Position numbers and translations under genes: made by a program
Part shown: piece after piece, positions 34,826 to 51,130 of the stretch
Layout of the letters: the number at the start of each line of letters is the position of its first letter
Position numbering within the stretch: position 1 is the stretch's first letter
Notes under the pieces: generated by a model
Told to the model about the DNA's origin: nothing
Databases searched by the model: none
The model's input: only the letters and a program-made list of their open reading frames with translations
Source: Nematostella vectensis
Lineage: Eukaryota; Cnidaria; Anthozoa; Actiniaria; Edwardsiidae
Length of the DNA stretch: 64,000 nt
Direction: 5' to 3'
Assembly (NCBI RefSeq): GCF_932526225.1
Contig: NC_064040.1
Span: forward strand, 5,863,181 to 5,927,180

Positions 34826-36468
34826 TACTCCTTTTGGGGATGAAGCCATATCGCTATCGACCTTTTAGAACACAGATAATTCACTTAAACAGATAGCATT
34901 TGTGGAAAGTAAAGACTTATATGTTGCAAGTGTAAAATGCCAGGGCATTTGACACCAACCTGCAAAAGTATGTTTTCCATTGTCCATTTAAGGTCATGGT
35001 ATTAAAGTGATTTTCATTATAAACCTGTAAACTACACTTGAGCGTATTACACGTTATTGAGATCTAATTCCATTGTTCTCTTTTATTGACTATTACACTT
35101 TGACTGCCACACTTTGTTTCGAGGGTTAATGAAAACCACTCTTAAGGCACAATTTAAATTGTGCATTGCAAGGCTTTGTAATTTCTGTTTAATATTTGAA
35201 CTGAACTTATTAAAAATAAGTTTAAAAAGGATTTGCTTTGTACATTTTTTCCATCCAAGTTCAATTAAATTATTTGCAGTCCTTGGTCCAATTGAACTTA
35301 ACCACCAACAATGCAAAAAGCTTTAATATCTTGGTTGTGTGTGCATTTGACTATTGCCTTATTTTGTGCTGCAAATAAGGAACCAACTTTTAATTCATCC
35401 TTATATGAAATGAATATTGAATAAAGCAAATTCAATTCTACAACACATAGCTAGTTAAACATATTTGGCATCTAATTTTTTTTTCAAAAAGGCTGTATCT
35501 ATAACCTTGCCTCAACAAAATGGAAAAAAGTACATGTACATTGGTGGTTTGTTTCAGTATGTAAAAACTGTGTTGTCAGGAAGGTATAAACCAACATTCT
35601 AGACGATTCATTTTAATAAGAATGAATTATATAATTCTACTCAGAAACAACAAACATCAAAGTTACTAACATACTAAAGTTTCCTAGAAAAATAAATACA
35701 GTAAGGTTGTACATCTACACATTTGCTAACATTATCAAGGTCCAGGATTTCATCTTGACAGATTACATAAACATGCATTATGTATTTTACATACATAGTT
35801 CTATTATACATCCTTCTGGGCTTCAGATAGCCAAGTGACTGATTGTTTTTTTTTGTGTGTGTGTTTTACGCATCACTATAGAAACGATTTCAGTAGAGTC
35901 TTCAGACCCCTGTCAAGTGAGAACATGTAGTACTACTGCAATAAGCTTGTATGAAAGCTGTCATCAGGGTGTCTATTTCATCCTACACATGCGACCGTCA
36001 CTACACATATAGATATATATGGATCACACTCTTTCTAGTAGGGCACACATGTAGGGTATAATGGACTGACCCCTTTGCCTGAACAGCCAACCCCTGGCAT
36101 CTCAACAACGTGACCCCTGGGGTTTCTGAAGTCATACGTCTGCTCACAAACCCTGTAAAGTTTTAATATAACCTCAGATCTAGGAGAAGAGGCCTAACTT
36201 GCAGGGCACTTGTATGACCAGGTCCATTCATTAGTTTAACAGGAGTTGATTAATGATCAGTTGTAGGAGAACTTGATCTGTTTGACAGAATAATCTAGAA
36301 CTTTTTCTATGGTTGGACAGGATAGCCTTTGAACAAACAGAAAACTAGTTATATATCATACTTTTTACCCATTAAACTCAAGGTGTTATGAACAAAGCTA
36401 TATTCCTGCCAAACTGATTTTGAGGTGTTTGTCTCTGCTTGTGTCCTAGGTTATGTCATATGTTCCGA
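34826..36468. other. Intergenic region between converging MCM5 and PPP1CB
   Basis: The 3' flanks of both genes. Possible MCM5 polyadenylation signals are ATTAAA near 34999 and AATAAA near 35420. No repeats or frames stand out; the sequence is AT-rich and single-copy in appearance. Confidence 0.6.
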
Positions 36469-41051
<4,583 letters not shown>

Positions 41052-41200
41052 TATCTCGTTGCTCCCAAGTCCTTCATCTATGTTTAACGACACATTGAGC
41101 GAGCGCCTTCACGCCTTATTTGGACATCCTTACCATATTTGGAGGGAAGTTTGCCAGGGTTTTTCGCTGTGCGCATGCGCTGTAGGGCGCATAATCAAAG
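41052..41200. promoter_or_regulatory. PPP1CB/mL64 bidirectional promoter with NRF1 and YY1 motifs
   Basis: Only 149 bp separate the two start codons. TGTGCGCATGCGCTG near 41168-41182 contains the NRF1 palindrome GCGCATGCGC, and CAAAGATGGCGGTC (41197-41210) matches the YY1 consensus AAGATGGCGGC and overlaps the mL64 start codon. NRF1 and YY1 are established regulators of nuclear genes for mitochondrial proteins. There is no TATA box. Confidence 0.7.
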
Positions 41201-43950
41201 ATGGCGGTCGAAGCTTGTTGGAGTTGTATGAGAAGAAATTTCCTTCTTGCCCATTCTCTACGAAAATTCACAACTCCAAGGACGCTATCACCCATCTTTT
41301 TGTCTAGGTTAGTAAAAATCAAATTTCTAAAAAGATATATGCTGTTGATCCTTGAGCTAACACGGCAAAGATGACGTAATGTGTTTGTGTGTTGGCTGTC
41401 TTGACGTTCCATCACTTCGAGTGTAAAAGGTCTATTACATAGTTTGTATGAGCGGACTGAGCTTGTTTTAAATCTTATTGAAATAAATACTACGACTTCA
41501 AAATTATACAGTAGTTTGACGGTAAAATAGTACACCATCAAACTACTGTTTTATTTTGAAGTCAGAGTATTATTTCAACAGATTTGTAAATCATCTAATA
41601 AACGCCTGGGGCGTTTAATAAATTTCGACGGTCCAAGGGGGGGGGGGTGGGTGGGGGGCGGGGCGTTCAATACTAATGCGAATGTGATAGAATTTTGATA
41701 TCAAAACATCGAGTTTTCTCCAGCTTTTTAACAATGAAATTTGCATTAAAACAACCCTTGCTTAAATCAGCACTTCAAGTTGCTAAGAAGATGCCCCAGG
41801 TGAAAAATCATACTTGCCCATTTTTTATTTTACGTTATTTGCTGTTTGTTATGTTTTCCCGCCAATTGATCTTCCTGCCTGAAAGTGTGAAGTTCCCGGA
41901 TGATCACGCACGCGCCTCCCAACCGAATCGCCGAGTAACGATAAATGTCCCAACACCCTTAAATTAAAGCCTGCGTAGCAAGCATTTCTTGACATTGAGT
42001 AAGTGTTACCCAGTAGAAGCAAAGCTCAGATAAAGCAAGAAGACGATTGAATTTGATTTATACTAACTGAATTCTTGGAGGGAGAGAAGCGGGTTAGGGT
42101 AGGGAGGCATTTAATAGAGGGGGGCGTTTATAAGAGAGGGCGTTAAATACAAACTTTTAACCATAAGGGGGGCATTCATCAGATAGGAGGCGTTCTTTAG
42201 ATAGGGGGCGTTTATTAGATCATTTACTGTACTTACAGAAAGTTCAGTTCGCTCATACAAACTCTTAAGCTGAAGTATTATTATTATTATAAGTGTTAGT
42301 ATTATTTCTTCTTATCACGGGGAAATTGTGGTTACGTTTGCATTCTGTTTGTCAGATGAATAAAATGTTAAAATGAAAAATATAGACCAGTATTTAAATG
42401 TTTAGCAGGGAAATTTTTCAAACAAAATAATTACAGAATGTAAATAATACCAAAATGTAAGAATTTCAAAAATAAAAATTCATAGGTTGCACTCTTGTCG
42501 TACTGAACCTAATTGTCTATTCATATTTAAACAAATACAGTGGGATTATCATCAATTCGGACGTCGCCCTAAGTGAGTCACGCTTAATCGGCAGCGAGTA
42601 GTAAAAGTTGGCTTGATTTGGAGTCTTTGTACCTCGTAGAGTAGCTTGCGCAGCCCTGGTACCCTGGGTAGAGTTTCTATTACGCAAAATCAAAATGAAT
42701 GTAGTATTTAATTTTGCACATTTCGACAGAATCAGTGTTGTGCCTTTTCATGACCAGGGGCGTAGCCATGGGGTAGCAGCCAAAAATACAGCAAATGTAT
42801 GAGACATTATCAAAAATACAGAGAAAAAATGCCTTGAAAGGGTGTTTTGGGCTCCCTCCTTTTAGAAATCCTGGCTACGCTGCTGATGACTGCGGTCACC
42901 TAGCTCAGCACCTTGCTGAGCTAATTCAACACTTAACTAGGTTTATTATAGTTGACAGGTAAGAAAATGTTGTGTCTTGTGTAGTAACAACCTCCATGTT
43001 ACAACATCACTACTTTGAACCCACTTCATAAAACAGCTTTACTTTAGATTAGATAGAATGTGCTGGTTTAATTGTACAAATGGTCAATTTTCCAAAGTGA
43101 TTCCTTATGTGATTCCTATGTAGGAGCTCAAACAATGCTGTTGAGAATGTAATGGCCGAAGAGACCAAGCCTGGCTCAGGTAGGATGGTTTATGCTATTA
43201 CCTCCAGTCTAATGCCAGTGGTGCAAAAATCACTGGCCAGGAGGGTTGTCCAAAACACTGACAAATTTATGCATGGCATTGTCTGAAACAATCGAGGCCA
43301 CTGGAGCCTATGTAATAGAAAACGAGGTAAAACAAGTCAAAGTGTTGGACCAGTACATTGTCTTGTGGTCAGTCCTTTTTATAAAAACCCTGAACAGTTA
43401 AGCTTATGTGTTCAATCTTTCTATTTGAAGTTTCTCCAGAGGTGGCTCAGATACTAGAAGATTCTAGACCCAAATTTATCAACAATAACTGGCATAAGCC
43501 AAAGATAAGTGCAAGGCGACTGGCAGAGCTGCGCAAAGCTTACATAGCTCAAGGATTTTACTGGCCAAAGAAACCTATGATTGACAGAGGGTTGGACAAA
43601 ACACCTAAAGGACACAAATATGAACAAGAAAAAGAAGAAAGGTTTTTGTTTTCTTAATTCTGACTTCTGTCTGTTAATTTTTGTAGCCATTTTTGCTGCT
43701 CTAATATTTGCTCTAACTTACTTTTAGACTTGCAAAGATTGAGGAGAACATGAACAACATGCCTCGCATAATTGAGGAATACCGCAAGAAAATGATAGAG
43801 CTGAGATCTAAAAGGAAAGATGAGCGTAAAGCTTCTAATCTTAAAGCTGTAGAAGCTAAAAGGATGGGAATTCACCCAAAAGACCCAAGAGGCCTAGCTG
43901 CTATAGGGCAAGGCAACAAGAACAAGAAAAAGTTTCAAAAGAAAGTTTAA
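41201..43950 (+). CDS. GADD45GIP1: Mitochondrial large-subunit ribosomal protein mL64 (GADD45GIP1/CRIF1 family)
   Basis: Exons 41201-41307, 43124-43179, 43431-43641 and 43728-43950 join in frame to 198 residues. The N-terminus (MAVEACWSCMRRNFLLAHSL) is basic, as for a mitochondrial presequence. The middle (ISARRLAELRKAYIAQGFYW) and the charged coiled-coil C-terminus (MPRIIEEYRKKMIELRSKRK) resemble CR6-interacting factor 1, also called mL64. In mammals this protein sits at the polypeptide exit of the mitoribosome and helps insert OXPHOS proteins. Recognition rests on remembered similarity, mainly in the helical region, so the family is probable rather than certain. The donor after exon 3 (AAAG|GTTTTT) is weak. 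The gene shares a promoter with PPP1CB. Confidence 0.75.
41436..42265. mobile_element. 830-bp inverted-repeat element in mL64 intron 1
   Basis: AGTTTGTATGAGCGGACTGA near 41439 is repeated inverted at about 42243-42262 (minus strand AGTTTGTATGAGCGAACTGA). Inside are an imperfect hairpin at 41493-41563, a long G-rich run near 41639 and several GGGGGCGTTTATTAGA-like repeats (41595-42225). No transposase frame is seen. Confidence 0.5.
42764..42893. mobile_element. GGCGTAGCC-family element, copy 1
   Basis: GGGGCGTAGCCATGGGGTAG at the left, CAGCCAAAAATACAGCAAATG inside and ATCCTGGCTACGCTGCTG at the right. It shares sequence and inverted ends with 48394-48549. Confidence 0.6.
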
Positions 43951-44579
43951 TAATTAAAGTTAAAATAATTAAAATTGAAATTCTACTTTATTTTGTTACT
44001 GCAATTTTAAGTACACTGATAACTCTTACCAACGATTCCAGAAATGATTAATCCACTTTTGTCAATCTAGTTTAAAATTTTGATGGAACACATTTTGTAG
44101 TCTCGGTTTGGTGAATTTATTGGATTTATTTATTGTGTGATGGCTTGTTGAAAGCCATTAAAATGCAGGTCGGTGAAAATAGTTAAATTTGTTTGACTGG
44201 CAGATGCCAAAAAGTACTTTGTTGTTTGGGATTTTAATTTTTAGTTAGTAGTCCTTGGCGACACATGGTGTAGATCGCACATGGTGGCCTTGGTTCTTTA
44301 AGATGATACATAAGCCTTTGTCACACACTTTGTCACATAAGCCTTTGTCACACACTTTGTCACATAAGCCTTTGTCACATAAGCCATTGTCAAATAAGCC
44401 TTTGTCACATAAGCCTTTGTCACATAAGCTTTTGTCACACACTTTGTCACATAAGCCTTTGTCACACACTTTGTCACATAAACCTTTGTCACATAAACCT
44501 TTGTCACATAAGCCTTGTGAAACTTATTTAGCCATTATAGCAATTGGCTGATTCTGCGTATTTGTTGTTTGCCGCTTGT
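43951..44579. other. Intergenic, mL64 and K2P 3' flanks with a tandem repeat
   Basis: Convergent 3' ends; ATTAAAG follows the mL64 stop within 10 bp. The only structure is the CATAAGCCTTTGTCA array at 44308-44515. Confidence 0.6.
44308..44515. repeat. CATAAGCCTTTGTCA / CACTTTGTCA tandem repeat
   Basis: Units of 15 bp (CATAAGCCTTTGTCA) and about 13 bp (CACACTTTGTCA) are mixed in a composite array of some 14 units. Open frames on both strands are artefacts of the repeat. Confidence 0.88.
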
Positions 44580-47216
44580 TTACTCTTCCTTTACACCAAT
44601 CACCCTCTTCACTTTCTCAAGTTGTCTTGTGATCACTTCCTCCAGTGAACCAAATAGCATTACCACCAGTACTAGCCCCACTAGTATAAAGGCTCCAAAT
44701 GGCAAGGTGTGGTGGATGTGTTGAGGTACATAGTCACCCAGACCTGACACAAGGCAACAACATCAATACTAGACAAACCATGGGGAGGGGTGGGGCAACA
44801 GCATCAATACAATAAGAAGTACTTTAGGGGTTTGAGTCACCTAGACCTGTCGATGTGTCTAAGGGAGGGGGAGGGGGTACAAGTCACCCTGACAATAAGT
44901 TGTACAATGTGATAGGGGGTATGGTGAGTCACCCAGGGGTGGATCCTGACAGGCAAGTAGATGACCCTGATCAGTGAGGATGCGCATAGATATTATCCAA
45001 ATACTGGTCAGTGTAGATGCGAGCACTGTTCTACGTTTTTATGTTAGCTAATTAATGAAAGCACTCGCGTGTCTCGTCTTTCTCAAGCACACTAATAAGT
45101 CCATCTCATCTTGTTATCTACTACCCTTAACCTTTTCCAGGCATGGCAGGCTAGCCATCGCAATGTGTTACTTACCTACAGTGCTCAGCGTGATAAAGCA
45201 ATAATAGAAGGACTCGAACAGACTCCAGCCCTCACAAATACAGAACAAAACGGCTCCAATACACAGGTATCCCGCCACAACGACCGCCACGTGCTTTAGT
45301 TTGATTTCTAGCTCTGGGACTGGTTCATCTGGTGCGATGACGTCATCTTTTTTGTGCATTGCCGCTGACTCATGGCGTTTGCGCCTGTGGTACTCTTTAT
45401 GCAGTGCGCGTATTATCCTGTTTAAAAGAAAGTTTAAACACGGATCTGCGGTATAAAAGGCGCATCTAGACTTCGTCGAGTTCAACGAATCGTAACAAAA
45501 CAGTAAGCAAAAAGATCGAGATAATGTCTTAAAATATCAATATTGAAAAAACAGCTTCTATATTTTGTCCAGGGTTTTTTTTAGGTATTATTTCGATCTT
45601 TTGGAGAGAATGTTAAAGATGTAAGTCATGATGTCTGTCGTTGACAAAACTAGCCCGTAATAACATTGTGTCACGCAGAAATGAAAAAAAGGCCCACGTG
45701 CTCAAATATCATACAAAAACGTTGCACTCACTCCGTGACGAACGATGCGAGACTTCCAGCTACGACAGAAAACAAAGGAATCCCAACAGCTCCGTACAGC
45801 ATGCAGAACACGCGGCCCTTGATGGTCAACGGTGCTATGTTACCATACCCTACATATACAAGATAGGAAATGTAAATAAAATTGTTCAGAGTGATCCGTC
45901 TAATTAACGTCATAAGATTGGCGGCCAAAAAGAGGGTAATTTATTATTAAGGAATCTTCAAATACGTATGCTTTTTTCCATAGTATACCCATGACTGCGC
46001 ACCCCCTACGTGCCTGACAGTTCATGAATGGGAGTAATTGTCTAAGTACTGTCACTGAAGAAGGTACCTCGGGCCAGCGTCTTTGTAATCTTTGTTTATC
46101 GAGGGTAGCATATTTAACCGAATATACAGTTTTTCTAACATATGGCCCTCGGTTAATAGTAAGCACTGTCACTGGGGGTGGTCACTGCCAGAGGGTTTAT
46201 TGCGTCCCCAGTGGTTCTTTTACGTCCCTTCGGTTCAGGTTAATGTAGTGCAGCTTGAAGAGACAGGACCTCCGGTTTAGTGTCCTTATCCGAGAAGACT
46301 GGAAACACGGGAGAATAACTTCAACTCACTTGTGACACAACCAAGGCAGGAACCCAGAAAAATCCCCAGTTCGAGCCAGGATTCGAACCTTGGCCACAGC
46401 GGTGAGAGGCCGACGCGCTAACGCACTTCGCCACCCGTGCGTCCCAACTCTAAAGCTGACTAGTTAGAGCTGCAGCGAGAAACGGGACCTCCGGCTTAAC
46501 GTCCCTATATCCAAGCTCTCAAGGAAGCGCTAATGGTCATATGGGACCTGGGCACGAGCTCGATGTGCATGCTTTGTCTAACTGTCTACGTTCTCCACGG
46601 AACCGGCAACACCATGTCCCCCCCACCCCCCACCCCCCTCGGCATTGGTCTGTTCGATTGCAAAAATGACCGCACAAATAGGTGAAATACAGAAATTTCC
46701 ACTGAAAACTTTTTCTTTTAATTAACCTATAAACACTTTCGTCACTGTAAAAAAAGATCTGCGCAATTTTAGGCTTCTCTATACCATACCAACAGTTGTG
46801 AACACGGTACAAGCAAACAGCCAAGAATCTGCTAAGCTCCAGTTGACAACAGGGTCCGGCTCGCTCTGTTCGCTTTTCCTAATTCCCGCCTCGTATTCGT
46901 CTAGCTTCTCGTTTGCTTGCTTCGCCCACTCTTCGTACGTGAGAGCATCGTTGTGGTTGTTATCTTGCCATATTAATTGCAGGAAATCCTCTCTATTAAG
47001 AAAGGTTTGCTTCGCAGTGACTTGACTTTCCTTTGCTGCTTCTATGGAAGACGCTTCAAAAGACTTGAAAACAAACCCGCCAAAAACGCCGTATATAATA
47101 AGGATGGCCACTAGAAGAGCGTTGTAAATCAATTTAGGTTTAAGTGCGCAGAATATCACACACTTTTCACGCATAGCTTCTTTATTTTCGCTTGTCTCCT
47201 TGCCTTTGTCTTCCAT
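44580..47216 (-). CDS. Two-pore-domain potassium channel (K2P), 4 exons
   Basis: Exons in minus order are 46790-47216, 45732-45849, 45176-45417 and 44580-44743, in one frame, 316 residues. K2P channels are plasma-membrane dimers carrying background K+ current. TM1 is at about 29-50 ([17 protein letters not shown]). A long extracellular cap leads to pore 1 (FTTVGYGN, about 139-146). TM2 is at about 153-180 ([20 protein letters not shown]), followed by a basic cytosolic loop. TM3 ([17 protein letters not shown]) leads to pore 2 (TLSTVGLGD, about 258-266). TM4 ([15 protein letters not shown]) and a short tail end at VIGVKEE. Both filters are split by phase-1 introns within the TVG glycine codon. 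The subfamily cannot be set. The canonical ATG follows a short basic N-terminus. Confidence 0.93.
46190..46444 (-). mobile_element. tRNA-derived SINE in K2P intron 1
   Basis: On the minus strand from 46444, GGTGGCGAAGTGCGTTAGCG (A-box region) is followed about 50 bp later by the B box GGTTCGAATCC (46379-46389). A non-tRNA body then ends with CGGATAAGGACACTAAACCG. Partial copies of the tail occur beside it (46183-46240 and 46482-46512), so the locus is probably composite. Confidence 0.65.
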
Positions 47217-47804
47217 GTCTGTGCAAAGTTACACCACTTGAATAGGATTCACCCGTTTTATAGTTTCACGGAAGAATATTGAAATTATATTGCGCTTGCT
47301 TGTTCCAATGCCTTACAGAATGGCGAAAGCACCAGTTGATTGTGAATAATTTATCATTTGGGTTTTCCGAAACCTGCACATCAGACGCTATTATGTTTGT
47401 GTTTGAATGTTTTTATGTCACACTGTAAGATATAAGGAATATGATTACTATAAGAAATTAATTTTTGTTGGCTTTCGTTTGGCTTCAATTATGCAGTAAA
47501 AAGTCTGTGATAATTACACACAAATATAATTGGTAGGCTGAGGAGAATGCTTGCTTACTCGCCGAACTTTCCCGCGATAGAAAAACCCGAAATTTGAGAC
47601 TCGAAAAGAGTGCCCCCAAGATACGCGCTAAGAATGTTTGCCCTGTCCATGATGCCTTGCGAGTCGTTTTGACGATTGTGTATTTTAGAAAGCAAGTTAC
47701 GCAGGTGTAGGGTAGACTTGCTGAGGGGGGAGGGGTGCGCAGTCATAAATATCACAAGTATCATAAATATCATGTAACTAACTTTTTGACGGTCTAGGGG
47801 GGGT

Positions 47805-47932
47805 AGCCTGTGTAGCAAGCGTTTCTGTGGAGTCTTTTTTTTGCGCTCGCCCCATTTTTCGCGTGGCCATATTCCTCGCTCGCTCTCTAAACTATTTCTT
47901 CGGAAACTCTAGCTTGCTACGCAGGCTGGGGG
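47805..47932. mobile_element. MITE with AGCCTGYGTAGCAAGC ends
   Basis: AGCCTGTGTAGCAAGCGTTT on the left is inverted on the right as CTAGCTTGCTACGCAGGCT. A partial copy of the same end lies at about 41968 (AAGCCTGCGTAGCAAGC). Confidence 0.6.
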
Positions 47933-48061
47933 GGGGGGGGGGGGGGGGGTTACACTCTCTCCTTATGCAATCCCATTGCCACACCGCGTCTGTTACGATT
48001 CTGGTACGGTAAAATCAAAGTAACTTTCAATTTATTGTTGTCGATTTCTTGCGGTTTTAGA

Positions 48062-48296
48062 AATTGAGGGTTCCTCCAAAAAATGGTCAAAGTCGTTGGC
48101 TGCTAGGCGCGATCCATTCCCGTGCCCCTATTGCGCCGAATCTTTCGAATTTCTACGACACAATACCTCTAGGCCCGACTTCGATTCAGACATCGCACGA
48201 AATGAGTCGCGCTCGGTTGCGAACAGTGGAGTTTCTGTTGCGCAAGTTAAAACAAGTATAGCATTGGATTTCGCGCATGAAAAGCTTGACGTTTGA
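48062..48296 (+). CDS. Possible terminal exon with a C2H2-like motif, fragment
   Basis: An open stretch after a plausible acceptor (TTGCGGTTTTAG) reads DPFPCPYCAESFEFLRHN, a C-x2-C-x(7)-H pattern like the first part of a zinc finger, and stops at 48296. Codon use looks like coding DNA, but no upstream exon or start is visible. The downstream sequence repeats a short motif (AAAGATTCTRAGGCGGAGCT at about 48325 and 48571) on both sides of an inserted element. It could be a decayed gene or a piece of a transposon protein. Confidence 0.25.
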
Positions 48297-48393
48297 ATGG
48301 CGATGTCGTGCTTTTGTCGTAAAAGATTCTAAGGCGGAGCTGTTGTCGTACAGAACGAGGGGCGCCGCCGTGCTCAGCGCCGTGCCGGTCTCA

Positions 48394-48549
48394 GGGGCGT
48401 AGCCAAGGGGGTGGCCAAGGGGGCCCGGGCCCCCCTTCTAGCAGCCAAAAATACAGTAAATGTATGAGACAGTTTCTGAAATACAGGAGAAATTGCCTAA
48501 AAAGGGCCTTTTGGGCCCCCTCCTGTTAAAAATCCTGGCTACGCCGCTG
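48394..48549. mobile_element. GGCGTAGCC-family element, copy 2
   Basis: GGGGCGTAGCCAAGGGGGTG to AATCCTGGCTACGCCGCTG with short inverted ends. The internal CAGCCAAAAATACAGTAAATG is shared with the copy at 42764-42893. Confidence 0.6.
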
Positions 48550-48887
48550 GATCTCAATCCTGGCGACGGTATAAAAGATTCTGAGGCGGAGCTGTTCGTG
48601 TGCCCGCGGTATGTGAATCAGGCCTTGGAGTCAGAACTGAATACTGATGACGAGAACTATGATGGAACCGGGATTTAGAGTGAAAAAAAGCTAGGTAGTC
48701 CATCAGAAATATCATCAGAATGTTGGCTATATTTGAGATCAAAGAAATGGTGCTTTAATTAATCAAAAAATCACAAGGTCCACTACATAAAAAAAGATCA
48801 TGCTAATCATCACAAAAAGATTACTTTTATTTACAACAGCCCTAAGTGTTGGTTAATATCAATGCTTATTAGTTGCTCTCTAGAGGA

Positions 48888-51053
48888 TCAGACTGGCAGG
48901 AGGTTGTGCCCTTGGCCGTCGGTCTGCAGGCCGTAGTCTTGGATGTATCTCTGACAGAAACTCAGCGTGCGCTTCACATGTGAGTCCTTGTAGCCCATCT
49001 GAGATAAGTGAACAAACGTTATAGGTAACAGGCCGTACCCAGGATTTTCTTTGGGAGGGGAGGGGGGGCGAAATCCGAAAAAAAAATTCACTTAAATTTT
49101 CCGGCGAGGGGAGGGGAGGGTGTGAGTTTTCTGATAAAAATCTGACCACCCCCGAAAGAACAAAGAGGAATTTTTTATGTTATTGCAGTATCTCCACGGG
49201 ACGTCTATTATCGGATTTGGCTTAAAAAAAGTGTGCTTTATAGTCTGTTTTATAGTGTCTTTGTCGAAACATAACACGTCTATTGCGAACCGGAACCGCC
49301 GTTGTGAGGGGGGATGGGGGGTTCCGAACCCCTCGCACCCCCCCCCCCCCCCCCCTGGGTACGGGCCTGAGTAAACATGCGTGGTGAGGGCACAAAGAGC
49401 GTCCCCATCCCTCCCCCCCCCCCCCACCCCCGCCCTAGGCCTTTCCAGATTGTGCTCGGCACGATTTTAGCACAATTTGGGTTTGGGAGCACTATTTTGA
49501 TCAGAGAGCAATTTTTGGGTAAACAAGTTAACTTCTAGCTTTTTTAACCCAAATGACTAGGTTTTGTTGTCTTATATAGACATTTCTAGTTTCCTTAACT
49601 ACAATTAATATTATTTCAACTAGGCTAAGACTGTAAGACTGGTGATTTCGACATTTTAATAGGGGTAGGCTGTGCTTTGGTAACCACACATATTGGGTAG
49701 CCTGTGGAGTTCATTACAATAATAGAATGCCTTATCCAGAAGATCTGTTTGCCATGTTTTCCTGTTTTACATCTATTGTAATTATTTCTCGTTAGGAGAT
49801 TGTTATAATGAAGGTCTGTTATCAGGTTTGATATTATTGACATTGGTGATGTTTGTAAATGAACATTGTTTTTTAGAAGTATCCAAATAACAATGGTAAA
49901 CAAACACAAAAGAGAACAAAGTCATTTATAATACAGTTAGTTGTTATAAACTTAAGTGTGATTTACCCGTTCATGGACAACAATATAAAATACTCTAATG
50001 CATGTATTTAATAAAAGCAATATTCTTTCTTTTATTCAAATTTTAATAAAACACAACTTATCTTTAAAAAATCTAAAAAATATACGGTAATTTTCTTTTT
50101 GCCATTTGAGCACTATTTTGATTTTGGAGCACTTTTTAAGCTCTTTTTGGGTGTTTTTGGGAGCACTTTTCTGGCTTTTTGGGAGCACTATCTGGAAACG
50201 CCTACCCCCCCCCCCCCCAATTTCACATCCCTTTATACCGCACCCGATTCCACGGTCTTTTCATCTTGAAGAATCGCCAGATTGTAGAATGTTCGCATAT
50301 GAAAAGTACAACCCCCACTACTCCTTCCTTCAGATTCTAGCTTCGTGTCGACGCGACGCGACGTAATTCCCGTTATAAACAACCACTGCCAAAAATTGCG
50401 TCCCGTTTCCAATAAAGAAGTTAGATGCCAGATGTATGAATTATTTTCTTAGTTCTAGAATCACCAGAATTTACACATTTAACAAACTATATATACTTGC
50501 GCATCCCCTGGATACGCGCCGGAACCCATTCATTTCGAAGACAATCCTTATAGTATATCTAACATCTGTATATTATTCAGATAATATAAACTATATTGGA
50601 ATCCCGTTATATGACCAAGATAGAGCAAAAAATTCTCTTCAATTACTACGCGATTTGGGCCTATTTACACTAGCGATGAACGCTGAAAAGGGAACGGAGA
50701 TCCGTCAGGATATAAACCAGTGTGGCAGGTTTTCCCCCTTCACCCTTACTGCTGTCTCACACACACGCGTAGGCAATTTTCGCTTTCTTTTCCATCTCCG
50801 TTTTCTTTAATAGTGAGAAGCCGATACTAGAGGTTGCTACAACGCGGAATATACTTCCCTTGCAGATAATATAGGATAATTCCGCATCTTTATACCAGAC
50901 TACTCTCTAAATCAACTACGAACCTACCTGTTCCCTCTTTCTTCCCTTTATTTCCTCTCCAATTCCATATAAGGCAGTACTCGGACTTGGGGCTAGCAGT
51001 ACTAGAACCGCTACCACGACCAGCAGCTTACAAGCTTCGTTACCAGCCAGCAT
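48888..51053 (-). CDS. Candidate small secreted peptide precursor, 2 exons
   Basis: Predicted exons 50928-51053 (126 nt, donor GTAGGT) and 48888-48998 (111 nt, acceptor TTATCTCAG) join in phase 0 to a 78-residue product. Residues 1 to about 26 look like a signal peptide (LLVVVAVLVLLAPSPSTA). The next stretch, LYGIGEEIKGRKR, ends in Gly-Arg-Lys-Arg, the classic signal for proprotein convertase cleavage and C-terminal amidation. The second exon encodes MGYKDSHVKRTLSFCQRYIQ and ends GQGHNLLPV, with a single cysteine. A TATA box lies about 80 bp upstream of the ATG. I recognise no family. The join is inferred from phase and splice sites only; the intron contains two MITE-like elements. Either exon could belong to another transcript. 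Confidence 0.45.
49028..49368. mobile_element. Element with GGCCGTACCCAGG ends
   Basis: GGCCGTACCCAGGATTTTCT on the left and CCTGGGTACGGGCC on the right are inverted. Inside are G/C runs (C18 ending near 49355). It lies in the predicted intron of the peptide gene. Confidence 0.55.
49436..50207. mobile_element. 770-bp element with GTTTCCAGATAGTGCTC ends
   Basis: TAGGCCTTTCCAGATTGTGC at the left and, on the minus strand from 50207, TAGGCGTTTCCAGATAGTGC at the right form inverted ends. Both ends also carry GGGAGCACTATTTTGAT-like sub-terminal repeats. No frame is recognisable as a transposase. Confidence 0.55.
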
Positions 51054-51130
51054 TCTGGGTATGAGTAAGTCAGGTGAACTTGTGTAGTGGCTTCTAGGAC
51101 TTCAGTAGCAAACCCGACGAGACGTGGCCT

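Larger units (their letters stand above)
47217..48887. other. Intergenic, element-rich; possible orphan exons
   Basis: 5' flank of the K2P gene. It holds a MITE with GTAGCAAGC ends (47805-47932), a G22 run, a zinc-finger-like fragment (48062-48296) and a GGCGTAGCC-family element (48394-48549). A minus-strand stretch at about 47570-47660 could be an exon with donor GTAAGC, but no partner was found. Confidence 0.5.

Noticed and set aside
42538-42600. Pogo-like terminus (CAGTGGGATTATC...ATTCGGACG)
   Set aside because: Only one end is visible and it diverges from the copy at 20566; too weak to call an element.
44245-44551. Frames on both strands with KPLSHTLSH and CDKGLCDKV repeats
   Set aside because: Artefacts of the short tandem array downstream of the K2P gene.
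46379-46444. Functional tRNA gene on the minus strand
   Set aside because: The A and B boxes are followed by a long non-tRNA body and tail copies, typical of a SINE.
47563-47665. Minus-strand candidate exon (GGTLFESQISGFSIAGKF) with donor GTAAGC upstream of the K2P gene
   Set aside because: It does not join in frame to K2P exon 1, and no other partner is visible; it could still be a 5' leader exon.
50770-50815. Alternative second exon for the peptide gene (TEMEKKAKIAYACV)
   Set aside because: The acceptor (ACTATTAAAG) is poor compared with TTATCTCAG at 48999; kept only as an alternative.
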